DNA of 64,000 bases from Paenibacillus_V sp046244365 (GTDB taxonomy: Bacteria; Bacillota; Bacilli; Paenibacillales; NBRC-103111): NCBI RefSeq assembly GCF_046244365.1, contig NZ_CP176395.1:3844001-3908000 (forward strand). The letters are read 5' to 3'. Below are positions 18,448-26,377 of this stretch, piece after piece; position 1 is the stretch's first letter, and each line of letters opens with the position of its first letter. The translations under genes and the position numbers were made by a program. Under the pieces are notes generated by a model. The model had not been told where the DNA came from, searched no databases, and was given only the letters and a program-made list of their open reading frames with translations.

Positions 18448-20044
18448 CGTTGTCCGCTCCTGTCTGCCCGTCGTCAGCGTCTTGCGAGTCGTTCTTGTTC
18501 ATCGTGGAATCGCCCATGCGCGAATAATCGGACTCCCCGAGAAATGCCGGCCGTTTACGCATGTCCCACCATGGAACCCGGACAACGACATCCTTCAGAT
18601 CGGTAATGGAAATCGGGCCGACCGGAGACAAATAAGGGACGCCGAAGGAGCGCAGCCGCGCCATATGACCTACGATCAGCATGACGCCGATAATGATGCC
18701 GAGCAAACCGAAGACGGATGCGAGGATCATTAACGGGAAGCGAAGAATCCGGATCGATATGGCGGCATTGAAGCGCGGCAGCGTAAATGAAGCGATCCCG
18801 GTCACGGACACGACGATAACCATAGCAGCCGAGACGATCCCGGCTTGCACGGCCGCTTGGCCGACGACTAGCGCGCCGAGAATGCTGACTGCTTGGCCGA
18901 TCGTTCTCGGCAGCCGGATGCCCGCTTCCCGAAGCGCCTCGAAGGCAATCTCCATAATGAGCGCTTCGACAACCGCAGGGAAAGGAATTGGTTCCCTCGA
19001 TGCGGCAATGCTGAGCAGCAGGTTGGTGGGAATCATTTCCTGGTGATAGGTAGTGACCGCGATATAGATCGCAGGCGCCAGCAAGGCGACGAACAAAAAA
19101 ACGAGCCGAAGGATGCGGAGCAGCGTCGCCGTCAGAAACCGTTCGTAAAAATCTTCGCTTGCCTGCAGCCACTGAAAAAAAACGATCGGCGCAATCAGTA
19201 CGAAAGGGGTGCCGTCGACCAGGATGGCGATGCGTCCTTCCAGTAAAGATGCCGATACGGTATCCGGGCGCTCGGAATACTGTACCTGCGGAAACGGCGA
19301 ATAGCCGTTATCCTGAATGAGCTCCTCGATATAGCCGGATTCGAAAATGCCGTCGATGTCGATTTTTTGAATGCGGCTTACGATTTCTTGGACGAGCTCC
19401 GGATCGGCAAGGCCATGAATATAGGAAATGACGACGTTCGTATTCGTCTCGCGGCCGACGACAAGCGGAAGCATTTTCAAGTTCGGCGATTTGATTTTTC
19501 TGCGGATAAGCGACGTGTTGGTACGCAGATTTTCGGTAAAGCCCTCTCTCGGACCGCGAATGACGGATTCCGTTTCGGGCTCGGAGACGGAACGATGTTC
19601 AGAGCCGCGAAGCCCCATCGCTACGGCCAATTGGCTTCCATCCACAATCAGCACGCTGTCTCCCGACAGGATATGGGAAAAGAGGTCGCCGTAGTTGTCC
19701 GTGTCCGCAAGCTGGGTAACCGGCAGGATGGAGCTTTTGATCCGCTCGATATGCTCGGCGGCCGTTTGATGATGATCCAGAAACATTAACGTCTTCATGG
19801 CTAAGTCGACGGAATCGGTCTTTGCCATGCCGTCTATATAAATCAGGAGCGCGCGCGTTTTATCGTCGAGCCGAAATTCCCGAATGACGAAATCGGAGCT
19901 GTCCTTAAACACTTCCTTCAGAAAGTCTTTGTTTTCTTCGGATGATTCCCTTAGCGGAACCTCCTTCAACGCTTCGATAAATAACCGGTCGTCCTCGGGC
20001 TTCTGCTCTTGCTTATGCTGCGATTTCCTTCTTCGTATACCCAC
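18425..20044 (-). CDS. gerA: Spore germinant receptor A subunit (GerA family)
   Basis: A subunit of a nutrient germinant receptor, 539 aa. It has a large N-terminal cytoplasmic domain (about 1-290, with SSDFVIREF and the conserved RGPREGFTENLRTN), then several membrane helices from about residue 290 (PIVFFQWLQASEDFYERF) and a Pro-rich PYLSPVGP segment near the end. The start is a GTG at 20044 with AGGAGGTGA upstream at a slightly long spacing. It is the first gene of the operon and is preceded by a consensus sigma-G promoter, so it should be made in the forespore. Confidence 0.93.
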   Translation of the reverse strand: MGIRRRKSQHKQEQKPEDDRLFIEALKEVPLRESSEENKDFLKEVFKDSSDFVIREFRLDDKTRALLIYIDGMAKTDSVDLAMKTLMFLDHHQTAAEHIERIKSSILPVTQLADTDNYGDLFSHILSGDSVLIVDGSQLAVAMGLRGSEHRSVSEPETESVIRGPREGFTENLRTNTSLIRRKIKSPNLKMLPLVVGRETNTNVVISYIHGLADPELVQEIVSRIQKIDIDGIFESGYIEELIQDNGYSPFPQVQYSERPDTVSASLLEGRIAILVDGTPFVLIAPIVFFQWLQASEDFYERFLTATLLRILRLVFLFVALLAPAIYIAVTTYHQEMIPTNLLLSIAASREPIPFPAVVEALIMEIAFEALREAGIRLPRTIGQAVSILGALVVGQAAVQAGIVSAAMVIVVSVTGIASFTLPRFNAAISIRILRFPLMILASVFGLLGIIIGVMLIVGHMARLRSFGVPYLSPVGPISITDLKDVVVRVPWWDMRKRPAFLGESDYSRMGDSTMNKNDSQDADDGQTGADNDGASDRE

Positions 20045-20112
20045 GGCGGCCGGGTCACCTCCTTAAGGCCTAACGTTTACAGCCTGTTTTTCGCCCAGTT
20101 CAAGATTATTGG

Positions 20113-20142
20113 TAGTATGACCACGAGTTTCCGGTTTATGCA
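20113..20142 (-). promoter_or_regulatory. Sigma-G promoter of the gerA operon
   Basis: On the reverse strand, TGCATA (20137-20142) and CATACTA (20113-20119) are separated by exactly 17 bases. This is a near-perfect forespore sigma-G promoter about 70 bases upstream of gerA. Confidence 0.82.
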
Positions 20143-20327
20143 ATTCCGGCATGCCGTGGCACCGGGAAGGCGGGAAGCGGATCCTAAGGTACGGAGCTTT
20201 TGCCGAGGCTCGCTATTTGGGTTGTTTTACCGGAACTTACCGCGATTATAAAGCCTTCCTTCTTTACAAAATAAAGGATATCTGACATTACCCGCATCAT
20301 AAGCCCAACGAAAGGAGCGAACCGACC

Positions 20328-20987
20328 ATGGATGCTCCCGCGACCGCTCCGGTGCTATATGTCCGCTTCCGCAAACGCGTAGCGATTTCAAAAGGGAAGC
20401 CGGTTCTGTTTACGGAGATTGCCCAGCTGATCGCCGATCCGGAGCTTGAGGAGCGTCTCCGCAAGCTTGTCGTTTACGAGCCGAAGCCACAGGACGGCAA
20501 TCTGCTGGTGATTGACATGATGATGGTCATTCGTAAAGTGAAGCAAATAGCTCCGCATTTGAACATCGAATTGATTGGGGAGCCGCATGCGCTTGTCGAA
20601 GTAGTCAGCGGAGGACGCAAGCCCCATTTCGTGCTGATCGTGCTCGTATGGCTGCTGCTTTTTATCGGGTCGGGGCTCGCCATCATGAATTTTCACGCCG
20701 ACGTCAGCATGCTGAAGGTGCATCAGCGAATCTACGAGCTAATGACCGGAAACGTGTCCGAGAAGCCGTATTTTTTGCAAATTCCGTATTCGATCGGTAT
20801 CGGAGCGGGAATGGTGTTGTTCTTCAATCATTTGTTCAAGAAGAAATTCAATGAGGAGCCGAGCCCGCTCGAGGTAGAGATGTTCATGTACCAAGAGAAT
20901 GTGAACCATTACGTCATTACGAACGAGTATTGCAAGCTGCAGGACAAACGGGATGGGACGGGGCAAGCGGATGAACGTTCTTGTTGA
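20328..20987 (+). CDS. spoVAA: Stage V sporulation protein AA
   Basis: A 219-aa membrane protein of the SpoVA set, which moves dipicolinic acid into the forespore and out at germination. The N-terminal half is soluble (VLYVRFRKRVAISKGKPVLFTEIAQLI); two hydrophobic helices follow at about 105-125 and 150-170. AAAGGAG lies 10 bases before the ATG. spoVAB overlaps its 3' end. It is the first gene of the spoVAA-spoVAB-spoVAF group, in the same direction as the upstream sigF. Confidence 0.9.
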   Translation: MDAPATAPVLYVRFRKRVAISKGKPVLFTEIAQLIADPELEERLRKLVVYEPKPQDGNLLVIDMMMVIRKVKQIAPHLNIELIGEPHALVEVVSGGRKPHFVLIVLVWLLLFIGSGLAIMNFHADVSMLKVHQRIYELMTGNVSEKPYFLQIPYSIGIGAGMVLFFNHLFKKKFNEEPSPLEVEMFMYQENVNHYVITNEYCKLQDKRDGTGQADERSC

Positions 20988-21387
20988 TGTTCTCCAAGTG
21001 TTTATCGGCTTTGCCGGGGGGCTGGCCGTCGGCAGCGGCATGGTCGCTTTTCTCGTTGTGCTGGATATTATCCCGAGGCTTGTGCAGCTGACCAAGTCGT
21101 CCGGCATGATTCACTGGTATGAAAATGCGGTGGTAGCCGGATCGGTGTTTTTCAGCATCATCGATTTTTACGGCATGCAGGCTTCCTTTTCTCCGATCAG
21201 CACGGCGTTTGTGGGTCTGCTTTCCGGCGTATTCGTCGGCTTGCTGGCAGCCGCCTTGACGGAGGTCGTCAATGTGCTGCCGATCTTGGCAAACCGGATG
21301 GGGATGGGTAGCTACATTATTTGGCTGTTGATGGCGATGATTTTCGGCAAAGTGTTCGGTTCCTTGTTTGAGTGGCTGTTTTATTGA
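20971..21387 (+). CDS. spoVAB: Stage V sporulation protein AB
   Basis: A 138-aa protein with about four membrane helices, starting with VDVLQVFIGFAGGLAVGSGMVAFLVVLDIIPRL as in the family. The ATG at 20971 overlaps the spoVAA end by 17 bases. It is normally encoded next to spoVAC; here spoVAF comes next, so the spoVAC, spoVAD and spoVAE genes are missing from this place. Confidence 0.9.
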   Translation: MNVLVDVLQVFIGFAGGLAVGSGMVAFLVVLDIIPRLVQLTKSSGMIHWYENAVVAGSVFFSIIDFYGMQASFSPISTAFVGLLSGVFVGLLAAALTEVVNVLPILANRMGMGSYIIWLLMAMIFGKVFGSLFEWLFY

Positions 21388-21415
21388 ACGAAAGACGAGT
21401 TGGGGAGTGAAGGAC

Positions 21416-23095
21416 ATGACGACTTCGGATCATCACGTACGGGAAACGGAGATCGCGGAAGGAATGCCGCCGGAAGGGGCAGCCGGGCATTTTCCTGCGG
21501 AAGGGGAAAGCGGCGGAGACACGCTTTTGCAAGGGGAGATGACAGAAGATTCGCCGCAGAAGCGTAAGTTTGACGAAAGCGAGTATAAGCGCAAGAAGGA
21601 CCAAGAGAAGCTGACCGATGAAGAGAAACGGCTGATGAAAGCGGAGCGTATTCCGCTACGAATGTCCGATGTCAAAAGAACGCTGGAGGAGATGGTCGGA
21701 CTCGGCCGCAGCTTTGACGTCATTCTCCGCGAAATGGTTTTCGGCGCCAAACGGACGGGTATTTTTTATTTGAACGGGCTGGTTAAGGATACGGTGCTCG
21801 ATGAGGTGCTGAAGCGGCTTTCGATCGTCCGCGAAGAGGAAGTGGACTTTCTAACGCTGACGACATTCATGGAGAGATTCATTCCCCACATCCAAGTGGA
21901 GAAAGTCGACACGATGTCCGACACGGTCAATAAAGTGCTGGCCGGCGGCACGGCGATCTTTATCGAGAACGAAACGAGCGCGATTATGATCGACGCCAAA
22001 AGCTTTCCCGTACGCTCAAGCGAAGAACCGAGCCTGGAAAGGGTAGTCAGGGGCTCGCGAGACGGCTTTGTCGAAACGCTTCTGACGAACGTAACGCTTG
22101 TCCGGCGCAGGCTGCGCGATCCGCGGCTGAAGCTGGAGATGCTGCAGGTCGGCGAGCGGACGAAAACCGACGTCTGTCTTGCCTACATCAACGATATCGC
22201 CGATCAAAAGCTGGTGGAATCGATCCGCGATAAAATACGGGAGCTGGAGACGGACGGACTTCCGCTTGCGGAGAAGCAGCTGGAGGAAGCGCTGCTGAAC
22301 AAGCGCTGGAATCCGTATCCCGTCGTCCGCTATTCGGAACGGCCGGACGTCGTTTCCTCGCATCTGCTTGAGGGACATGTAGCTTTGTTCGTCGATACGT
22401 CGCCTTCGGTCATTATTTTGCCGTCGACGTTCTTTCACCTCGTACAGCACGCCGAGGAATACCGGCAAACGCCGTTTATCGGCACGTATCTGCGTTGGGT
22501 GCGGTATTTCGGCATTTTATCGTCCCTGTTTCTGCTTCCCCTATGGTTCCTGATGGTGGCTCATCCCGAATTCAAGCCTCCCGGCATGGGTTGGCTCGGT
22601 CCGCAGGACAACGGTCATCTGTCTCTATTGGTCCAGTTCGTGATCGCCGAGGTCGGGATCGATCTGATGCGGATGGCCGCCGTACACACGCCGACGCCGC
22701 TCGCCACCGCTATGGGCTTGATCGCCGCTATCTTAATCGGCGAAATTGCGATCAAGACCGGGCTCTTCGTGCCGGAAGTCATTCTTTATTTGTCGGTGGC
22801 GACCATCGGCATATTCGCGACGCCGAGCTATGAGCTTGGTCTTGCCAATCGCGTCTCAAGGCTGATCCTGCTTCTCGCAACAGCAGCCTTCGCCGTGCCC
22901 GGATTTGTAGTCGGAACGACGCTCTGGGTCATGCTTTTGGCGTTCCAGCGTTCGTTCAACTCGCCTTTCCTGTGGCCGTTCATCCCTTTCAACGCCAAGG
23001 CGTTCTATAACATTCTGGTACGCGTTCCGTTCTCGCAGGAGAAGAGCCGGCTTAGTCTGACGAAACCGAATGACAGCTCCAGGCAGCCTACTTGA
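21416..23095 (+). CDS. spoVAF: Stage V sporulation protein AF (GerA-family membrane protein)
   Basis: A 559-aa homologue of GerA A subunits. A charged N-terminus and cytoplasmic domain (residues 1-340, with RGSRDGFVETLLTNVTLVRRRL) precede about five membrane helices. VRYSERPDVVSSHLLEGHVALFVDTSPSVIILPSTFFH is typical of SpoVAF. In Bacillus, SpoVAF works with a partner membrane protein and affects germination. The ATG at 21416 follows GGGGAGTG; an earlier TTG in the spoVAB tail is unlikely. A terminator follows. An ordinary GerA-type A subunit is the alternative, but the position after spoVAB decides for SpoVAF. Confidence 0.87.
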   Translation: MTTSDHHVRETEIAEGMPPEGAAGHFPAEGESGGDTLLQGEMTEDSPQKRKFDESEYKRKKDQEKLTDEEKRLMKAERIPLRMSDVKRTLEEMVGLGRSFDVILREMVFGAKRTGIFYLNGLVKDTVLDEVLKRLSIVREEEVDFLTLTTFMERFIPHIQVEKVDTMSDTVNKVLAGGTAIFIENETSAIMIDAKSFPVRSSEEPSLERVVRGSRDGFVETLLTNVTLVRRRLRDPRLKLEMLQVGERTKTDVCLAYINDIADQKLVESIRDKIRELETDGLPLAEKQLEEALLNKRWNPYPVVRYSERPDVVSSHLLEGHVALFVDTSPSVIILPSTFFHLVQHAEEYRQTPFIGTYLRWVRYFGILSSLFLLPLWFLMVAHPEFKPPGMGWLGPQDNGHLSLLVQFVIAEVGIDLMRMAAVHTPTPLATAMGLIAAILIGEIAIKTGLFVPEVILYLSVATIGIFATPSYELGLANRVSRLILLLATAAFAVPGFVVGTTLWVMLLAFQRSFNSPFLWPFIPFNAKAFYNILVRVPFSQEKSRLSLTKPNDSSRQPT

Positions 23096-23108
23096 TTCGT
23101 TGTGTAAG

Positions 23109-23133
23109 CCTCGTCCCGGTGACGGGGTTTTTT
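23109..23133 (+). terminator. Terminator after spoVAF
   Basis: Stem CCTCGTC / GACGGGG (one wobble), loop CCGGT, followed by six Ts. Confidence 0.8.
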
Positions 23134-23158
23134 ATTTGGCGAGATGCGTTGCATCCTG

Positions 23159-23187
23159 TTGTCCGCCGACCGGAAAACCACTATACT
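23159..23187 (+). promoter_or_regulatory. Sigma-A promoter of the rpiR-type regulator gene
   Basis: TTGTCC (23159-23164) and TATACT (23182-23187) with a 17-base spacer, about 55 bases before the start codon. Confidence 0.65.
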
Positions 23188-23241
23188 CAAAAAAAGAAGC
23201 GCCGGCAACGGCCTGTTCGGACGACTAGAAGGAGGCTGCCC

Positions 23242-24093
23242 ATGCTGCCGGGTTCCAGTACGCTATTGAATATTTCCAGCCATTATCAGTCCTTAACGAA
23301 AACGGAACAAAAAATTGCGGACGCCGTACTAAGCGATCCCGAAGCGGTCGTGTACAGCACGCTGACCGATTTGGCGGAAAGGGCGGGAGTAGGAGAAACA
23401 TCGGTACTGCGCTTGTGCCGGAAGCTGAAATTCCGCGGCTATCACGAGTTTAAGCTCGCTATCGCACAGGATCTGGTCACCCCGATTCAAAGCGAACACG
23501 GCGATATCGAAGATACCGACGAAGTCGCGACGATCGCGCGTAAAATCACGAGCGTAAACAGCGCAGCGCTCGAAAATACGCTGGCCTTGCTCGATATGAG
23601 GGAGGTGGAGAAAGCGATCGAGGCGATCGTGAAGGCGAGAAAAGTGTACTTCTTCGGCATCGGCTCGTCCGCCTATACGGCACTGGATGCCAAATACCGG
23701 TATATGCGGCTCGGCTTCGACGTCGAAGCGGTTACCGATTCTCATCTGATGGCCATGGCTGCTGCACTTATGACGGATGCGGACGTTGTTTTCGGCATTT
23801 CCACGTCGGGCAGCACGAGGGATATCGTTGACGCCATTCAGGCCGCCAAGCGAAAGGGCGTTTACGTCATTTGTTTGACGAACCATGCCCGCTCGCCGCT
23901 CACTCAGCATGCCGATGCCGTGCTGCTGACCAAATCGCGGGAAGCGCCGTTTCAAAGCGGGGCGTTTAACGCCAAAATCGCGCAAATTCACGTGCTGGAC
24001 ATTTTATCGACCGCTACCGCGCTTCGATGCAAGGAGCGTTCCATCGAAGCGATCCGGAATACCGCAAACGCGGTACTGGATAAGTTATATTAG
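23242..24093 (+). CDS. MurR/RpiR family transcriptional regulator
   Basis: A 283-aa regulator. An N-terminal RpiR helix-turn-helix (residues 1-77, LTDLAERAGVGETSVLRLCRKLKFRGYHEFK) is followed by a SIS sugar-phosphate-binding domain (about 120-255, with FFGIGSSAYTALDAKYRYMRLG and FGISTSGSTRDIVDAI). AAGGAGG lies 7 bases before the ATG at 23242. It is immediately upstream of nanE and a ROK kinase, so it most likely senses an amino-sugar phosphate and controls that operon through the operator-like repeats at 24145-24194. Confidence 0.88.
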   Translation: MLPGSSTLLNISSHYQSLTKTEQKIADAVLSDPEAVVYSTLTDLAERAGVGETSVLRLCRKLKFRGYHEFKLAIAQDLVTPIQSEHGDIEDTDEVATIARKITSVNSAALENTLALLDMREVEKAIEAIVKARKVYFFGIGSSAYTALDAKYRYMRLGFDVEAVTDSHLMAMAAALMTDADVVFGISTSGSTRDIVDAIQAAKRKGVYVICLTNHARSPLTQHADAVLLTKSREAPFQSGAFNAKIAQIHVLDILSTATALRCKERSIEAIRNTANAVLDKLY

Positions 24094-24116
24094 CGGGCTT
24101 TAGCGCAACGATGTCC

Positions 24117-24194
24117 TTTACAGTTCACTCGATGTGCATGTATAATTGGAGGAAACATCCGCCCTTATTATATAATATGGAGGGAAACTCCAAT
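24117..24194 (+). promoter_or_regulatory. Promoter and paired operator-like sites of the nanE operon
   Basis: TTTACA (24117-24122) and TATAAT (24141-24146) with an 18-base spacer form a good sigma-A promoter. Overlapping and just downstream of the -10 is ATTGGAGGAAACATCC. About 30 bases further is a near copy, ATGGAGGGAAACTCCAAT, itself preceded by a second TATAAT (24171-24176). The duplicated TGGAGG-AAAC-TCC core is a likely binding site for the adjacent RpiR regulator. Confidence 0.6.
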
Positions 24195-24231
24195 CAATAA
24201 AACTTGAGGGCGTCGAAGGAGCGAATCCACT

Positions 24232-24933
24232 ATGACGCAAGCAAACGTTACGATTCCGCCGAAAGGGCTTATCGTTTCGTGCCAAGCGCTCGAGCATGAG
24301 CCGCTGCACGGAGGCGACACGATGGCTAAGATGGCGGTTGCCGCCAAGTCGGTCGGAGCCGTCGCTATCCGCACGAACGGCGTTGAGGACATCCGCCGCA
24401 TTCGCGAGGCTGTCGATCTGCCGATTATCGGCCTGATTAAACGAGACATACCCGGATCGGCTATTTTCATTACGCCGACCGTCGATGAGGTTACGGCGAT
24501 TGTCGAGGCCGGCGCGGGAATCGTTGCGCTTGACGTGACCGACCGCGAAGGACGGCTAGAGACGGTTCGCGAGCTAATCGAATGCGCCCATCGTCTGGGC
24601 GCCGCGGTTATGGCGGATGTATCCACTTATGAGGAGGGCGTGGCTGCCGAGAAGCTGGGCGCGGACTACGTAGGCACGACATTGTCGGGCTATACGCCGT
24701 ACAGCCCGCAGCAGGAGGAGCCGGATTTCGGGCTCGTGCGTAGGCTGAAGGCGGCTTTGCAGGTGCCCGTGGTAGCCGAAGGGCGCATTTGGACGCCGCA
24801 GCAAGCGGCTGCAGCGCTAGAAGCGGGCGCGGACGTCGTTGTTGTCGGCAGCGCGATAACGCGGCCGCAGCTGATCGCGGAGCGGTTCGCCAAGGCCGTA
24901 GCCGAAGCGGCGGCCAAAGAGGCCAAGCGATGA
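24232..24933 (+). CDS. nanE: N-acetylmannosamine-6-phosphate 2-epimerase
   Basis: A 233-aa TIM-barrel enzyme that converts ManNAc-6-phosphate to GlcNAc-6-phosphate. Family stretches include GLIVSCQALEHEPLHG, IIGLIKRDIPGSAIFITPT, GAGIVALDVTDRE, DYVGTTLSGYT and VVAEGRIWTPQQA. AAGGAG lies upstream of the ATG. The stop overlaps the ATG of the ROK kinase (ATGA), so the epimerase and kinase are coupled. No sialic acid lyase (nanA) or transporter is adjacent, so the source of ManNAc or MurNAc-type substrate must be handled elsewhere. Confidence 0.92.
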   Translation: MTQANVTIPPKGLIVSCQALEHEPLHGGDTMAKMAVAAKSVGAVAIRTNGVEDIRRIREAVDLPIIGLIKRDIPGSAIFITPTVDEVTAIVEAGAGIVALDVTDREGRLETVRELIECAHRLGAAVMADVSTYEEGVAAEKLGADYVGTTLSGYTPYSPQQEEPDFGLVRRLKAALQVPVVAEGRIWTPQQAAAALEAGADVVVVGSAITRPQLIAERFAKAVAEAAAKEAKR

Positions 24934-25889
24934 GCGGGCTTGTATTCGATCGGCATGCTTCCTATGCGATAGGTGTCGATGTCGGCGGTACGAAGACGAA
25001 TGTGGGCGTCATTACCCGGAGCGGCGAAGTGATCGCTTCGGTGCGCGTTGCCACCCAACTGCCGGGGAGGACGGTCGTCGATCAAGTAAAGGCGGGGATC
25101 GACGAAGCGCTCGACCAGTTTTACGCCTTGAAGCCCGGCGAGGCGCTGCGCGGGATCGGCGTCGGTACGGCGGGACAGGTCGATACGGCGTCCGGCAGCA
25201 TCCGATTCGCTTCCGAGCTGATTCCCGGCTACACGGGCACGCCTGTCAAAAGGCTGCTGGAGGAAGCGTACGGCTTGCCGGTATTCGTTGACAACGACGT
25301 CAATGTGCTGGCGCTTACAGAAAAATATATCGGCGCCGCTAAGGATGCTAAGCATGTCATATGCATCGCTATGGGGACAGGCGTCGGCGGGGCCGTCATG
25401 ACGGACGGCAAAATCGTCCATGGCGCCTGGGGCGGCGCCGGAGAAGTCGGCCATATGTCCGTCGATTTTAACGGTCCCGTATGTATTTGCGGCAACCGCG
25501 GCTGTCTGGAGCAGTACGTATCGGGGACGTCGATCGGCAGGCGTATGCGAGAGCTGCTTGCCGCCGAAGGCAGACCGGACGAAACCGTGAACGCGCGCGA
25601 CGTCGTGGAGAGATGGCTGGCGGGCGACCGAACGGCCTCGGCCATCATGGATGAAACGATTGCCGCGCTTGGCGGCGCGATCGCCAGTCTCGTCCACCTG
25701 TTCAATCCGGAAGTCGTCGTTATTGGCGGCGGAGTAGCCGAAGCGGGCGAGCCTCTCTTCGTCAGGCTTCGCGAAGAAATCGGCAATCGGGCGATGAGCT
25801 CTTTATTGGAAAGCGCCATTATCGTTCCTGCTTACCAAGGCAATATGAGCGGCATGCTGGGAGCCGGGCTTCAAGCCTGGGAGGACTAA
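24930..25889 (+). CDS. ROK family sugar kinase (probable N-acetylmannosamine kinase)
   Basis: A 319-aa ROK kinase. The phosphate-binding motif is GVDVGGTKTNVGVI, and the catalytic Asp is in VDNDVNVLAL. The ROK zinc motif is C185-x-C187-GNRG-C192, with LEQYVSG after it. The start ATG overlaps the nanE stop. A product making ManNAc-6-phosphate would feed NanE, hence the assignment. Glucokinase, the commonest ROK activity, is the alternative. A strong terminator follows. Confidence 0.87.
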   Translation: MSGLVFDRHASYAIGVDVGGTKTNVGVITRSGEVIASVRVATQLPGRTVVDQVKAGIDEALDQFYALKPGEALRGIGVGTAGQVDTASGSIRFASELIPGYTGTPVKRLLEEAYGLPVFVDNDVNVLALTEKYIGAAKDAKHVICIAMGTGVGGAVMTDGKIVHGAWGGAGEVGHMSVDFNGPVCICGNRGCLEQYVSGTSIGRRMRELLAAEGRPDETVNARDVVERWLAGDRTASAIMDETIAALGGAIASLVHLFNPEVVVIGGGVAEAGEPLFVRLREEIGNRAMSSLLESAIIVPAYQGNMSGMLGAGLQAWED

Positions 25890-25932
25890 GCGATTATTTT
25901 CGGCGCCGGTCGCTCACATGCCATCCGTGAGA

Positions 25933-25973
25933 GGCTCTTCCTGTTCCCGTTTCGGGAATAGGAAGAGCTTTTT
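25933..25973 (+). terminator. Terminator after the nanE-ROK operon
   Basis: GCTCTTCCTGTTCCCG pairs with CGGGAATAGGAAGAGC across a 3-base loop, followed by TTTTT. Confidence 0.9.
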
Positions 25974-26377
25974 ATTGTAGAGAAAGCAAGGTTGATTCCC
26001 CCACCTGAACCCCACTCCAGACTCAAACGCATCGGAAACGTAACGTTCGCAAAACGTCTTGATTAGCCGTATCAGCCGCTTGATTTGGAATAAATGAAGA
26101 TTTCCATTGCACATTCCACGCATTTTTGTTTATACTGCTATTCTTGGGGTATTTGCCGGTACGGAGAGCTCAGCACGGCTACGGGTTCGGGATGGAACCG
26201 CAGCTTGAAATGGGTTAGGAAGTGAGGGAGGATGCACTTTTCTCCCGAACTTTTGCATTCCGCGCAGGACGTTATTGAGTTATGAAAACCGATATGATAC
26301 CTTAAATATAGTCGAATACGACAGCATTTGCGGATGAAACGAACAAATTGAATATGCCAGGGAGAGGTGTATGATCA
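25974..26377 (+). other. Gene-free leader region before lysA with possible RNA structure
   Basis: 404 bases without a credible gene. The part at 26160-26270 can form hairpins: GGTTC/GAACC around 26180-26200, GGGA/TCCC near 26225-26245, and GGATGCA with TGCATTCC near 26229-26260. It does not match the lysine riboswitch or any other leader I recognise. No clear promoter was placed. Confidence 0.35.

Noticed and set aside
20200..20327. A sigma-G promoter in front of spoVAA (CATCATA)
   Set aside because: No acceptable -35 lies at the right distance.
26170..26215. A faint resemblance to antisense 5S rRNA (GTTCGGGATGGAACC)
   Set aside because: The match is too short and the flanking 5S sequence is absent.
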